From CAWCAW01 sp963793645 (GTDB taxonomy: Bacteria; Actinomycetota; Acidimicrobiia; Acidimicrobiales; UBA8190), in the NCBI GenBank assembly GCA_963793645.1, contig CAWCAW010000007.1, positions 372,001 through 436,000 on the forward strand: a stretch of DNA of 64,000 nucleotides. The letters run 5' to 3'. The notes beneath the pieces are model-generated. The model worked only from the letters and a program-made list of their open reading frames with translations, had not been told where the DNA came from and did not search any database. Of this stretch, positions 34,616-43,329 are shown one piece after another. The position numbers and the translations under genes were made by a program. Position 1 is the stretch's first letter. Every line of letters begins with the position of its first letter.

Positions 34616-35992
34616 CTAGCGGCCCAAGGCGGCCAGCACTTCGCCGGCGGCACGCTCACCTGATGACAGGGCGCCGTCGATGTAGCCGCACCACTCGAAG
34701 GCGGTCTCCGTGCCAGCCCAATGCACCGGACCCACCGGGGCGCGCAAAGCGTGGCCGACGCTGCTCAGTGCTCCCGGTGAGAACACCGTGACGGGACCGC
34801 CGCGCGTATAGGGCTCCGCTGGCCAGTGCTGCTCGATGACCTCGAGGGGCTCGGCGGCGGCCTGGCCAAAGGCGCGCTGGAGATCGTGCAGCGCCGCCTG
34901 GCGCCGGGCGGCGGGCCCGGCGTCACTCAGGAGGCGACACTCGTGGCCGGCGATGAAACCCACCAGCACCCCGTGCGAGGCGTCCTCGGGAGAGTCGTCG
35001 AAGGTGGAACGCACGGCGCCGTCGTCAGACACCGACTGGCCACTGAGGCCGTCGTCACGCCAGAACGGACGCTCGTAGACGGCGTGGATCTTGGTGACCG
35101 CTCCCATGGGAGCGCGCATGGCGAGCTGGTCGCGCGCCGCGGGCAACGCCGGGGTCCACCGCACCTGCGCGCCCAGCACGGGAGCCATGGCCACGATGGC
35201 TCGGCGCGCCGCAATCCGTAGCGAGGGGGTTGTCGCCACCACGCCATCGGGCCCGTGCTCGACGGCGACCACCGGCGAGGACAACAGGACTCGGTCGCCC
35301 AGCTCCGCGGCCATGGCCAGTGCGAACTGTTGGGCGCCACCCACAAAGCGAAGCTCCTGGGCGCCGCCCGTGGTACGGGCCAGGTTGGTGAACCCTCCCC
35401 CCGAGTGCAAATAGAACAGTGTGAAGAGCAACGACAACTCGGCGGGCTCGGCGCCGAAGATGGCCTTGGTGGCGGTGGCGATGAGCTGGCGCGCCGAGGC
35501 CGACGGTACGTGGTCGACGAGGTATGAGCCGAGAGTCTGCTCGTCGAGGGCAACGGCGTCGGGCGCCTGGTAGGGGGCGTCGAGGGGAACCTGGCGAGCC
35601 GCCAGGTCCAGCTCGAAGAGGGCTTCGACGCCGTCGGCGGCCGCCTTCGGATCGGAGGTGGGGATGAGACCGCCGTAGCGGTAGCGCTCCCCGGCGCGCA
35701 GCTCGACCGCTTCCCCGACGCTGTAGGTCGCAAAGGTGCGGGCGCCGAACTCATCGGCGAGGGCCAAGAGATGGCGCTGGCCGGGGCCGACCCACTGGCC
35801 GCCGTGGTCGACGAGCGCGCCTGACTCGGTCTGTTCAGTCCACACCCGGCCGCCCACTCGATCACGGGCTTCGGCCACGATCACGTCGACACCACCACGC
35901 CGCAAGTAGCGGGCCGCGTTGAGCCCGGAGTAGCCGCCGCCCACCACCACGACGTCACACCGGCGAAGGTCCTGCTCCTGGGACCCATCCAC
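34616..35992 (-). CDS. Flavin monoamine oxidase family protein
   Basis: A 458-residue FAD-dependent amine oxidase. The dinucleotide motif VVVVGGGYSGLNAARYL (14-30) and the second FAD signature RDRVGGRVWTEQ are present, and the C-terminal FAD contact region contains HWAGTETAFEWCGYIDGAL, where a Cys occupies the place of flavinylation in MAO-type enzymes. The nearest named relatives by architecture are putrescine and monoamine oxidases. It probably oxidises an amine imported by the downstream APC permease. The GTG at 35992 lies 6 bases after a TACCGT box (leaderless). Confidence 0.88.
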   Translation of the reverse strand: MDGSQEQDLRRCDVVVVGGGYSGLNAARYLRRGGVDVIVAEARDRVGGRVWTEQTESGALVDHGGQWVGPGQRHLLALADEFGARTFATYSVGEAVELRAGERYRYGGLIPTSDPKAAADGVEALFELDLAARQVPLDAPYQAPDAVALDEQTLGSYLVDHVPSASARQLIATATKAIFGAEPAELSLLFTLFYLHSGGGFTNLARTTGGAQELRFVGGAQQFALAMAAELGDRVLLSSPVVAVEHGPDGVVATTPSLRIAARRAIVAMAPVLGAQVRWTPALPAARDQLAMRAPMGAVTKIHAVYERPFWRDDGLSGQSVSDDGAVRSTFDDSPEDASHGVLVGFIAGHECRLLSDAGPAARRQAALHDLQRAFGQAAAEPLEVIEQHWPAEPYTRGGPVTVFSPGALSSVGHALRAPVGPVHWAGTETAFEWCGYIDGALSSGERAAGEVLAALGR

Positions 35993-35998
35993 GGGCCC

Positions 35999-36004
35999 AC
36001 GGTA
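35999..36004 (-). promoter_or_regulatory. -10 box for leaderless amine oxidase operon
   Basis: TACCGT on the minus strand, 6 bases before the GTG at 35992, located between this operon and the lepA stop. Confidence 0.45.
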
Positions 36005-36024
36005 ACCGGGAGCAGGCCGACGCG

Positions 36025-37812
36025 TCAGTCCTCCAGACGCAGCGCCGCCACGAAAGCTTCCTGGGGGACCTCGACCCGACCGATCGACTTCATCTTCTTC
36101 TTTCCCTCCTTCTGCTTCTCGAGCAGCTTGCGCTTACGGGTGATATCCCCGCCGTAGCACTTGGCCAGCACGTCCTTGCGCTTGGCCTTGACCGTTTCCC
36201 TGGCGATGACGCGGCCGCCGACGGCAGCTTGAATGGGGATGTCAAACATCTGGCGGGGAATGAGTGTGCGCAGTTTTTCGGTCATCTTGCGGCCATAGAC
36301 ATCGGCCTGCGAACGGTGCACCACCGTCGAAAAGGCGTCCACCGGCACGTGGTTGATGAGGAGGTCCACCTTGACCAAGTTGCCGGGCTCATACCCGTCG
36401 GGCTCGTAGTCGAGGCTGGCGTACCCCTTGGTTCTGCTCTTGAGCTGATCGAAGAAGTCGACAACGACCTCGGCCAAGGGGATGCGGTACACGAGCTCGA
36501 GGCGTTCAGGCGAGAGGTACTCCATACGCTCGAGCTCCCCTCGACGCGCCTGGCACAGCTCCATGGCGGTGCCGGTGTACTCAGCGGGGATGATCAAAGT
36601 GGCCTTCAGCATCGGCTCGTCGATGTGATCGAGCGACGTCGGCTCGGGCATCTCGCTGGGGTTGTCGAAGCGCAACTCTCCCCCGCCCACCAGATGCGCA
36701 ACGTAGGCCACCGAAGGAGCGGTGGCGATAAGCGAGAGCCTGAACTCGCGCTCGAGGCGTTCTCGGACGATCTCCATGTGCAACAGGCCCAAGAACCCGC
36801 ACCGGAAGCCGAAGCCGAGGGCGCCGGAGGATTCGGGCTCGAAGGTGAAACTCGAGTCGTTGAGCCGCAGCTTCTCGAGCGATTCGCGTAACTCGGTGAG
36901 CTCGTCACCGTCGATGGGATAGAGCCCGCAGAACACCATGGGCTTGGGATCGCGATACCCCGCCAGTGGCGCCGCGGCCGGGTGATGGGCGTCGGTGACG
37001 GTCTCGCCCGAGCGCGCCTGGCCCACGTCCTTGATGCCCGAGATCAGATAGCCCACCTCGCCGGGGCCGAGTTCGTCGGTGGGCGTCGGCACCGGGGCCC
37101 GCACCCCGATCTCCTCCACCTCGTACACGGACCCCGCTTGCATGTAGCGAATGCGATGGCGGCTGTGCAGCACGCCGTCCATCACCCGCACCGAGCTGAC
37201 CACGCCGCGGTACTGGTCGTAGGAAGAGTCGAAGATCAGGGCGCGCAGCGGGCTGTCTTCGTCTCCACCGGGAGCCGGCACCCGCTCCACGATGGCGTCG
37301 AGAAGCTCGGGCACCCCTTCGCCCGTCTTGGCCGAGATGTGCAAGATGGACGCCGCGTCGATGCCGAGGACCCCTTCGATCTCCGCCGTGTAGCGGTCCG
37401 GGTCGGCGGCAGGCAGGTCGATCTTGTTCAAGGCGGCCACGATCTCGAGGTCGTGCTCGATGGCCTGATAACAGGTGGCCAACGTCTGGGCCTGGATGCC
37501 CTGGGACGCGTCCACCAGCAGCACGGCCCCTTCGCAGGCAGCCAGAGAGCGGCTCACCTCGTAGCCGAAGTCGACGTGGCCAGGGGTGTCGATGAGGTGC
37601 AGCACGTGCTCCTTGAAGTGCACCCGCACGTTTTGGGCCTTGATGGTGATGCCCCGCTCCCGCTCGATGTCCATGGAGTCCAGGTACTGCTCCCGCATCA
37701 TCCGGGGGTCCACGGCGTGGGTCAGCTCCAAGATGCGGTCGGACAGGGTGGACTTGCCATGGTCGACATGGCTGATGATGGAGAAATTGCGGATCAGGCG
37801 GCGTTCGAGCAC
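36025..37812 (-). CDS. lepA: Elongation factor 4 (LepA)
   Basis: A 595-residue translational GTPase. G1 is ISHVDHGKST, G3 is DTPGHVDF, G4 is NKIDLP, with the EF-G-like domains and the LepA-specific C-terminal domain after them (GGDITRKRKLLEKQKEGKKKMK). EF4 back-translocates or rescues stalled ribosomes. The GTG at 37812 is selected since family homology begins at LERRLIRNFSII and a TACGCT box lies 9 bases upstream; longer frames extend into the rpsT promoter and gene on the opposite strand. It is divergent from rpsT. Confidence 0.96.
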   Translation of the reverse strand: MLERRLIRNFSIISHVDHGKSTLSDRILELTHAVDPRMMREQYLDSMDIERERGITIKAQNVRVHFKEHVLHLIDTPGHVDFGYEVSRSLAACEGAVLLVDASQGIQAQTLATCYQAIEHDLEIVAALNKIDLPAADPDRYTAEIEGVLGIDAASILHISAKTGEGVPELLDAIVERVPAPGGDEDSPLRALIFDSSYDQYRGVVSSVRVMDGVLHSRHRIRYMQAGSVYEVEEIGVRAPVPTPTDELGPGEVGYLISGIKDVGQARSGETVTDAHHPAAAPLAGYRDPKPMVFCGLYPIDGDELTELRESLEKLRLNDSSFTFEPESSGALGFGFRCGFLGLLHMEIVRERLEREFRLSLIATAPSVAYVAHLVGGGELRFDNPSEMPEPTSLDHIDEPMLKATLIIPAEYTGTAMELCQARRGELERMEYLSPERLELVYRIPLAEVVVDFFDQLKSRTKGYASLDYEPDGYEPGNLVKVDLLINHVPVDAFSTVVHRSQADVYGRKMTEKLRTLIPRQMFDIPIQAAVGGRVIARETVKAKRKDVLAKCYGGDITRKRKLLEKQKEGKKKMKSIGRVEVPQEAFVAALRLED

Positions 37813-37821
37813 GGTCCTGCG

Positions 37822-37827
37822 AGCGTA
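37822..37827 (-). promoter_or_regulatory. -10 box for lepA
   Basis: TACGCT on the minus strand, 9 bases before the GTG at 37812. Confidence 0.4.
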
Positions 37828-37872
37828 CCGGGGGCCACGGGACCCCCGGGTGAGGCCGGTGCGGCTGCCTGA

Positions 37873-37878
37873 TAGCAT
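37873..37878 (+). promoter_or_regulatory. -10 box for rpsT
   Basis: TAGCAT, 9 bases before the ATG at 37888. There is no Shine-Dalgarno sequence, consistent with a leaderless or near-leaderless ribosomal-protein mRNA. Confidence 0.5.
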
Positions 37879-37887
37879 TTCCCCTTC

Positions 37888-38175
37888 ATGGCCAATATCA
37901 AAAGCCAAATCAAGCGCAACCGGCAGAACGAGGACCGTCGCCTTCGCAACAAGGCGGTCCGCTCGGAGATGCGCACGCGCTCGAAGAAGGCCCTCGGCGC
38001 GCTCGAGGGTGGCGCCGATGACGCCGACGAGCTGCTGCGGCTGGCCGTCAAGCGGATCGACAAGGCCGCCGCCTCCGGCGTGATCCACAAGAACCAGGCT
38101 GCCAACCGCAAGTCCCGCATCATGCGCCGGGCTCGTGCGTTGACGGCCACCGCTGGTTCTGACACCGACGCTTAA
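37888..38175 (+). CDS. rpsT: 30S ribosomal protein bS20
   Basis: A 95-residue helical, very basic protein that binds 16S rRNA early in 30S assembly. The start MANIKSQIKRNRQNE and the KNQAANRKSRIMRRA segment are diagnostic. The usual bS20 length is about 85-90 residues; an acidic tail (GSDTDA) is extra. It is divergent from lepA and single-gene. Confidence 0.97.
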   Translation: MANIKSQIKRNRQNEDRRLRNKAVRSEMRTRSKKALGALEGGADDADELLRLAVKRIDKAAASGVIHKNQAANRKSRIMRRARALTATAGSDTDA

Positions 38176-38199
38176 GACGCACCGACGCTGATCTTCGGG

Positions 38200-38213
38200 A
38201 CCGGACTTCCGGT
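38200..38213 (+). terminator. Possible hairpin after rpsT
   Basis: A 6-bp palindromic stem ACCGGA-CT-TCCGGT within a GC-rich stretch 25 bases past the rpsT stop. The tight loop and absent U-tract make it weak. Confidence 0.25.
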
Positions 38214-38296
38214 GCCGGGGAGGACGGCATCGAGGACACGGGTGCGCCTGGCCCGGTGAGGGCTCACCTGACTCGAACTCGGGTATACCCATTGTG

Positions 38297-39511
38297 ATGG
38301 GCGCGCCGGAGAGTTCTACGGGCACGATCGAGCGCAGCTTGGTGCTCGTCATGGCGCTGTCCACCGGCTTGGCGGTGGCCAACCTCTATTACGCGCAACC
38401 GTTGCTGCCGGTGATCGGCAAGCAGCTGCACATGTCCTCGGGACTGTCAGGCGCCATCGTCACCGTGGCCCAGGCCGGCTATGCGGCGAGCTTGCTCTTC
38501 GTGCTGCCGCTCGGCGACGTGGTGGAACGGCGCCGCCTGGCGGCCACCTTGGCGGTTGCCAGCGCATTCGCCCTGTTGTGGTTGGGAAGCTCGCCGTCGG
38601 CGGCCGTGCTCCTGCCGGCTGCATTCGTGTTGGGCGCCACCAGCGTGCTCGCTCAGGTGCTGGTGCCGTTCTCGGCCTCGCTGGCGGCGGACAACGAACG
38701 GGGCCGCGTGGTCGGCATCGTCATGAGCGGTCTGCTCATCGGCATCCTTTTGGCCCGCACCATCTCCGGAGCTCTGGCCCAGGCGGCGGGCTCATGGAGG
38801 GTCGTGTACTTCGTGGCGGCCGGGGTGATGATCACCGAGGCGGCCGTATTGCGCTGGCGTCTGCCCGCCTACAAAGAGCCCCGCGGGCTCACCTACGGCG
38901 CCGTGTTGCGATCGGTCCTCGCACTGCTCATGCAGGAGCCAGTTCTTCGGCTGCGAGCGCTGTACGGCCTCCTGTCGTTCGGGACCTTCAGCGTCTTGTG
39001 GACGTCGCTCGCCTTCGAGCTGTCACGGCACTACCACTACTCGTCGGTGATCATCGGACTCTTCGGCCTGGCCGGTGCGGCCGGTGCCTTCACGGCCACG
39101 GTGGCCGGACGCTTGTCGGACAAAGGAGAGGCCAAGAGAGCGACGGGCGTGACCACGATTCTGCTGGCGATGTCGTGGGTGGCGCTGTGGGCCGGTGGCA
39201 AACACGTCGTCTGGCTCGTGGTCGGGATCGTGGTCCTCGACATCGGCGCCCAGGGCCTGCACATCACCAATCAGGGCGAGATCTACAAACTCCATCCCGA
39301 GGCCAGAAGCCGGTTGACCGCCGCCTACATGGTGATCTTCTTCGTGGGCGGGGCCATCGGTTCCGCCATTGCGGCCACCGTCTACGAGCGAGCCGGCTGG
39401 AGTGCGCTGTGCGTGGCCGGCGAGGGTTTCGCCCTGGCCACCGTGGTCCTGTGGCTCGTGACTTTGGCCTGGGGCCGGCAGAGCGAGACCGGGCTCAGCG
39501 CCGCCCGCTGA
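38297..39511 (+). CDS. MFS transporter
   Basis: A 404-residue major facilitator with 12 predicted helices. N-terminal NLYYAQPLLPVIGKQL is a hallmark of the bacterial NarK/YtbD-like drug-efflux or sugar-efflux subgroup, and the loop 2-3 motif reads PLGDVVERRRL, a form of the family's GxxxDRxGRR signature. The ATG at 38297 is directly preceded by an in-frame GTG at 38294; TATACC 7 bases before the ATG could be a poor -10. Its 3' end overlaps the convergent holA gene by 17 bases. Substrate unknown. Confidence 0.85.
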   Translation: MGAPESSTGTIERSLVLVMALSTGLAVANLYYAQPLLPVIGKQLHMSSGLSGAIVTVAQAGYAASLLFVLPLGDVVERRRLAATLAVASAFALLWLGSSPSAAVLLPAAFVLGATSVLAQVLVPFSASLAADNERGRVVGIVMSGLLIGILLARTISGALAQAAGSWRVVYFVAAGVMITEAAVLRWRLPAYKEPRGLTYGAVLRSVLALLMQEPVLRLRALYGLLSFGTFSVLWTSLAFELSRHYHYSSVIIGLFGLAGAAGAFTATVAGRLSDKGEAKRATGVTTILLAMSWVALWAGGKHVVWLVVGIVVLDIGAQGLHITNQGEIYKLHPEARSRLTAAYMVIFFVGGAIGSAIAATVYERAGWSALCVAGEGFALATVVLWLVTLAWGRQSETGLSAAR

Positions 39512-40589
39512 CTGCTCCCCGCCCCCGCGCCGCAGGGCGACGCTGGCCCGGGGTCGCCCCCAGGCGGCTCAACCGAGCGACAAGCACCTCGAGGATGGTC
39601 CCGGCGGGGAGGGCACTGCGGCCCCGAAAGTCGAGATCGGCGTCGGCGAGGAGCGTCACCGCCCTGCCGATACGTCCGGCCCCCAGCCGCCGGCCCTGCT
39701 CGAGCGCCTTTTTTGCGGGGAACACGCTGCGCGCCCCGAGCAGGGCAGCCGCCTCCTCGCCCGAGGTGACTCCGGATCCGTCGAGACGGAGCATGGACTG
39801 GTAGTGGCGATGCAACACCGCCATGACGGCTAGAGGATGCATCGACCCCGCCCCTACCAGCCGGCGCAGAGCAGCGAGTGCAGCGGCATCTTCGCCGGTG
39901 TCGATGGCATCGGTGAGGTCCCACGGGGCAAGTGAACCGGCTTCGCCTAAGAACGGCTCCAGGCGCTCCTCGTCGATGGCCGCCCCTTCGCCATAGGCGG
40001 CCACCAATGTCTCGACGATGCCTCGCAAGCGGCTGACGTCGCCGCCCAGATGCGCACCGAGGCGGGCGCCGGCCCGGGCGTCGAAGCGCACCGCAGAGGC
40101 ATGGAGCTGCTCGGTCAGCCACTGGGTGCGAGCCCGGCCCGTCCCCACCGACGTGTCGATGGCACCACCAGTGCCGGCGGTGACCGCTTTGACCAGCGAT
40201 GCCGGGATGGTTCCCCCTCCAGCGACGACCACCAAGGTGACGCCGGGAAGAGGGTCCTTCAACGTGTCGGCCAGGCGGGCGCCGTCCGCCGCATTCAGTC
40301 GGCCCGCCTCGCGCAGCACCACCACTCGACGCGAGGTCAGAAATGGCGGCGTGGTCAGCGCGTCGATGACGGCACCAACCTCCACGTCGTCGCCACCGGC
40401 GGTGCCGTGCTCCTCCACGATCATGGAGGGGTCCTCGTCACCGACGAGACGGGCCAACAGGTCACGCACGGCCTGAGCCACCAACGAGGGGTCGTCGCCG
40501 CGCACCACAAAGGCCGGCGCCGAGACCTCAGGGCGAGATTCCTCGGCTCCAGATCCCGAACCGGTGGCGCCTTTCTTGGCCGGCGTCAC
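39495..40589 (-). CDS. holA: DNA polymerase III delta subunit HolA
   Basis: 364 residues, the clamp-loader subunit that opens the beta ring. Although sequence conservation is low, the pattern PAFVVRGDDPSLVAQAVRDLL, LTTPPFLTSRRVVVLREAGRL, and the helical collar region HPLAVMAVLHRHYQSMLRL are those of HolA. The GTG at 40589 overlaps the folP stop (GTGA). The order rpsT-holA-folP region resembles other Actinobacteria, where holA flanks rpsT. Confidence 0.88.
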   Translation of the reverse strand: MTPAKKGATGSGSGAEESRPEVSAPAFVVRGDDPSLVAQAVRDLLARLVGDEDPSMIVEEHGTAGGDDVEVGAVIDALTTPPFLTSRRVVVLREAGRLNAADGARLADTLKDPLPGVTLVVVAGGGTIPASLVKAVTAGTGGAIDTSVGTGRARTQWLTEQLHASAVRFDARAGARLGAHLGGDVSRLRGIVETLVAAYGEGAAIDEERLEPFLGEAGSLAPWDLTDAIDTGEDAAALAALRRLVGAGSMHPLAVMAVLHRHYQSMLRLDGSGVTSGEEAAALLGARSVFPAKKALEQGRRLGAGRIGRAVTLLADADLDFRGRSALPAGTILEVLVARLSRLGATPGQRRPAARGRGAVSGRR

Positions 40590-41416
40590 TGGGCGCTCAT
40601 GACGGCCGCCAACGTCCGGCACACCGCTCTCGTCCCGGCGACGTCGTGGGCTCGCACGATGCGGCATCCCAACGACACGCCCAGGGCGGCGGCGGCCAAC
40701 GAGGCGGGACCGCGCCCGTCGATGTCCAAGTCGAGCACCATGCCCAGAAACGTCTTGTTCGAGGCTGACAGCAACAGTGGGTAGCCCAGCTCGGCCAAGG
40801 TGTCCGAGGCGCGCAACAGCGTCAACGATTGCTCAGCCGTTTTTCCGAGGTCCAAGCCGGCATCGAGGATCACCTTGTCAGCCGGGATCCCCGCGCCCAG
40901 GGCGCGACCCGCTCGATCGAGGAGGAAGGCGGCCACGTCTTTGACGACGTCGTCGTAGTGGGGCTCGGGGTCCCGTACCCGGGGCGCCAGTCGGATGTGC
41001 GTGGCCACCACACTGGCTCCCGCCGCGGCGGCACGCGGCAAGTAGTCGGGGTCAGCGAATCCGCTGATGTCGTTGCCGAGCACTGCCCCGGCCCGGTAGG
41101 CCTCGTGCGCGACCACCGCGCTCCAGGTGTCGACCGAGATGGGGACGTCAAAACGCTGGCGCAAAGCGGCGATGGCCGGCGCCACCCGGTCGAGTTCCTC
41201 AGCCTCACTCACCTCTGGCCCGGGGCCCGCCTTGACCCCGCCCACGTCGAGGATGTCCGCACCTTCGGCCACGAGCTCCTCGGCCCGGAACAGGAGTTTC
41301 GACAGCTCGTAGGTGGCACCCCGGTCATAGAACGAGTCAGGAGTCCGGTTGAGCACGCCCATCACCAACGCGGTATTGGTCAGATCGAAGCAGTGGTCGC
41401 CCAGGCGCAGCTGCAC
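40586..41416 (-). CDS. folP2: Dihydropteroate synthase homologue, FolP2 type
   Basis: A 276-residue TIM-barrel protein of the DHPS family. It carries MGVLNRTPDSFYDRG and DVGGVKAGPG rather than NVTPDSFSDGG and DVGGESTRPG of catalytic FolP1; these variants are typical of mycobacterial FolP2, which lacks DHPS activity. The phosphate-binding SRK motif is SNK here (Asn220-Lys221), and the pterin-site DPG motif reads DAGLDLGKT. A folate role therefore should not be assumed. The GTG at 41416 is 7 bases after TAGGGT. The stop overlaps holA. Confidence 0.85.
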   Translation of the reverse strand: MQLRLGDHCFDLTNTALVMGVLNRTPDSFYDRGATYELSKLLFRAEELVAEGADILDVGGVKAGPGPEVSEAEELDRVAPAIAALRQRFDVPISVDTWSAVVAHEAYRAGAVLGNDISGFADPDYLPRAAAAGASVVATHIRLAPRVRDPEPHYDDVVKDVAAFLLDRAGRALGAGIPADKVILDAGLDLGKTAEQSLTLLRASDTLAELGYPLLLSASNKTFLGMVLDLDIDGRGPASLAAAALGVSLGCRIVRAHDVAGTRAVCRTLAAVMSAQ

Positions 41417-41423
41417 GCAGCGG

Positions 41424-41429
41424 ACCCTA
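41424..41429 (-). promoter_or_regulatory. -10 box for leaderless folP2-holA
   Basis: TAGGGT on the minus strand, 7 bases before the GTG at 41416. Confidence 0.5.
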
Positions 41430-41485
41430 ATGGCCGGGCGCGTCCGCTTCAGTCGGGGGGGCCTCGCCGGCCCGCGCCTCATCGA

Positions 41486-42193
41486 TCAGTACAAAGCGGC
41501 GGACAGAGCCTTGCGATAGTGGGCCTTGCGAGGATCGTCGGGGCCGAGGGTCTCGAGCAGATCGACGAACTCCTGGCGGGCGGCATCATCGGCCTTCACC
41601 CGCACCAACAAATCGTCGAGGAGTCCGTCGACTCCATCGGCAGGAATCTGCACGTTCTGGGTGGCCAGCCGGGCCTCGGCCGCCACCTGGCGAGAATCCG
41701 GAGTCTCCGGGATGCGAGCCAGGAGCTCGAGCGCCTGGGCCGGGTCGCCACCACTGACGAGAAGTCGGGCCAGGCCGACGATGGCACCGGGGTGGTCGGG
41801 TTGGAGGTCCAACGCAGCTCGCAACGAGGCCTCGTCCCCCAGTGCCACCAGGGTGTCGGCCTCTGATGGGGCCGGCGCCAGGCGACTGATGAACTCAGTC
41901 ACTTGTTGCTCGGGCACGGCTCCCACGAACCCGTCGACGACCTGCCGGCCTCGCAGCGCGTAGACGGCGGGAATCGACTGCACCTGAAAGCTGGCCGAGA
42001 CGCGGGGGTTGTCGTCGACGTTCACCTTGACGAGCTCGACGGCCCCCTCGGTGGCCTCCACGGCCTTTTCCAAAATGGGCCCGAGGGTGCGGCACGGACC
42101 GCACCACGGCGCCCACAGGTCCACCACGACGGGAACCTCGTCGGAGCGCGCCAGCACGTCTTGTTCGAATGTGGCGTCGGTGACGTCGATCAC
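41486..42193 (-). CDS. Thioredoxin-domain protein with TPR-like tail (YbbN/CnoX-like)
   Basis: 235 residues. A thioredoxin fold (1-110) with an intact WCGPC active site (Cys31, Cys34) and the cis-Pro in VQSIPAVYALRG. The C-terminal half (about 120-235) is helical and TPR-like (LALLARIPE-type repeats: QALELLARIPETPDSRQVAAEA), ending DDPRKAHYRKALSAALY, the arrangement of CnoX/YbbN chaperedoxins. Unlike E. coli CnoX, which lacks the catalytic Cys pair, this protein should be redox-active. The GTG at 42193 lies 7 bases after TATCGT. It is divergent from the phosphotransferase gene. Confidence 0.88.
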   Translation of the reverse strand: MIDVTDATFEQDVLARSDEVPVVVDLWAPWCGPCRTLGPILEKAVEATEGAVELVKVNVDDNPRVSASFQVQSIPAVYALRGRQVVDGFVGAVPEQQVTEFISRLAPAPSEADTLVALGDEASLRAALDLQPDHPGAIVGLARLLVSGGDPAQALELLARIPETPDSRQVAAEARLATQNVQIPADGVDGLLDDLLVRVKADDAARQEFVDLLETLGPDDPRKAHYRKALSAALY

Positions 42194-42200
42194 GCCTGAG

Positions 42201-42206
42201 ACGATA
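42201..42206 (-). promoter_or_regulatory. -10 box for leaderless thioredoxin gene
   Basis: TATCGT on the minus strand, 7 bases before the GTG at 42193, about 30 bases from the divergent -10 at 42236-42241. Confidence 0.5.
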
Positions 42207-42235
42207 CCGGGGGTCGGCGGCCAGGCATGCCGCGG

Positions 42236-42241
42236 TAGCGT
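42236..42241 (+). promoter_or_regulatory. -10 box for leaderless phosphotransferase gene
   Basis: TAGCGT, 6 bases before the ATG at 42248, back to back with the thioredoxin promoter. Confidence 0.5.
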
Positions 42242-42247
42242 GCCTTC

Positions 42248-43313
42248 ATGAGCAGCCGCCCGGAGGCGCTGGCCCACGACGCCCTCGAAGGCATCGACTC
42301 CGAACGAGTCAGCGCATGGATAACCGACCATGTGGTCGGGGCTACCGCTCCCTACCAAATTCGCCCTGATCGCCGGGGGTCGCTCCAACCTGACCTACCG
42401 GGTGACCGACGGCGCCGGACGTGTCTTCGCCCTGCGACGCCCGCCGCTGAGCCACGTCCTTCCTACCGCCCACGACATGACGCGTGAGTACCGGGTGATC
42501 ACCGCCCTCGGGCCCACCGACGTGCCGGTGCCCCACACCTATGGCCTGTGCGAAAACGCGGCGGTCAACACCAGCTCCTTCTACGTCATGGAGTTCGTCG
42601 ACGGCCACATCGTGCGTGACCCCCACTCGGCCGAAGAGCTGCTGGACATGCCGGCTCGCGCCGAGGCCGGGATGTCTTTGGCGGACACCCTGGCGCGGTT
42701 GCACGCCGTGGACGTCGACTCCGTCGGCCTCGGGGACTTCGCCAAGCGCGACGGGTACATCGAGCGCCAGCTCCGGCGATGGAACGAGCAGTTCCGCAAC
42801 TCCCAGGTCGATGGCATCGACACGTCGGGGATCGTGAGCACGGTCGCCGAACGACTCAGCTCGGATGTGCCCGCCCAACAAGGCACCGCCATCGTGCACG
42901 GCGATTACCGGCTCGACAACACCGTCCTCGGCGACGACGGGACCGTGCGGGCCGTGCTCGATTGGGAGATCTGCACCTTGGGCGATCCCCTCGCCGATCT
43001 CGGCCTGCTGATGGTGTACTGGACCGAGCCCGGCGACGAGGCGGCGCTGATCGGCGTCAGCCCCACCGCCGCCCCGGGATTCTCGAGCCGTAGCGAGGTG
43101 CGGGCCCGCTACCAACGCGCATCGGAGCGAGACCTGTCGCGCCTCGACTTCTACGAAGCCTTCGGATATTGGAAGCTGGCCTGCATATTGCAAGGCGTGT
43201 ACGCCCGTTACGCCGGAGGTGCTGCGGCCGGAGATCGCTCCAGTGTCGACGGCTTCGCCCACAGCGTGGTCCGGCTGGCGGAGAGGGCCCTCGAAACGCT
43301 GGAGGCGTCGTGA
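42248..43313 (+). CDS. APH-like phosphotransferase family protein (apparent frameshift near 42358)
   Basis: About 354 residues after dropping one A from the AAA at 42357-42359, which joins the N-terminus (MSSRPEALAHDALEGIDSER) to FALIAGGRSNLTYRV. This is the ACAD10/11-type branch of the APH fold: GGRSNLTYRVTDGAGRVFALRRPP nucleotide loop with the ATP-binding Lys replaced by Arg, FYVMEFVDGHIV hinge, catalytic HGDYRLDN and metal-binding LDWEICTLGDPLADLG. Members phosphorylate small hydroxylated substrates, often hydroxyacyl-CoAs, not antibiotics. It is followed after 16 bases by the PAC2 gene. Confidence 0.88.
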
Positions 43314-43329
43314 CGACGGATGCCGCTTC

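Noticed and set aside
42248..43313. Aminoglycoside resistance gene
   Set aside because: The sequence belongs to the ACAD10/11-type branch of the fold with the LDWEICTLGDPLADL motif; nothing suggests an antibiotic substrate.
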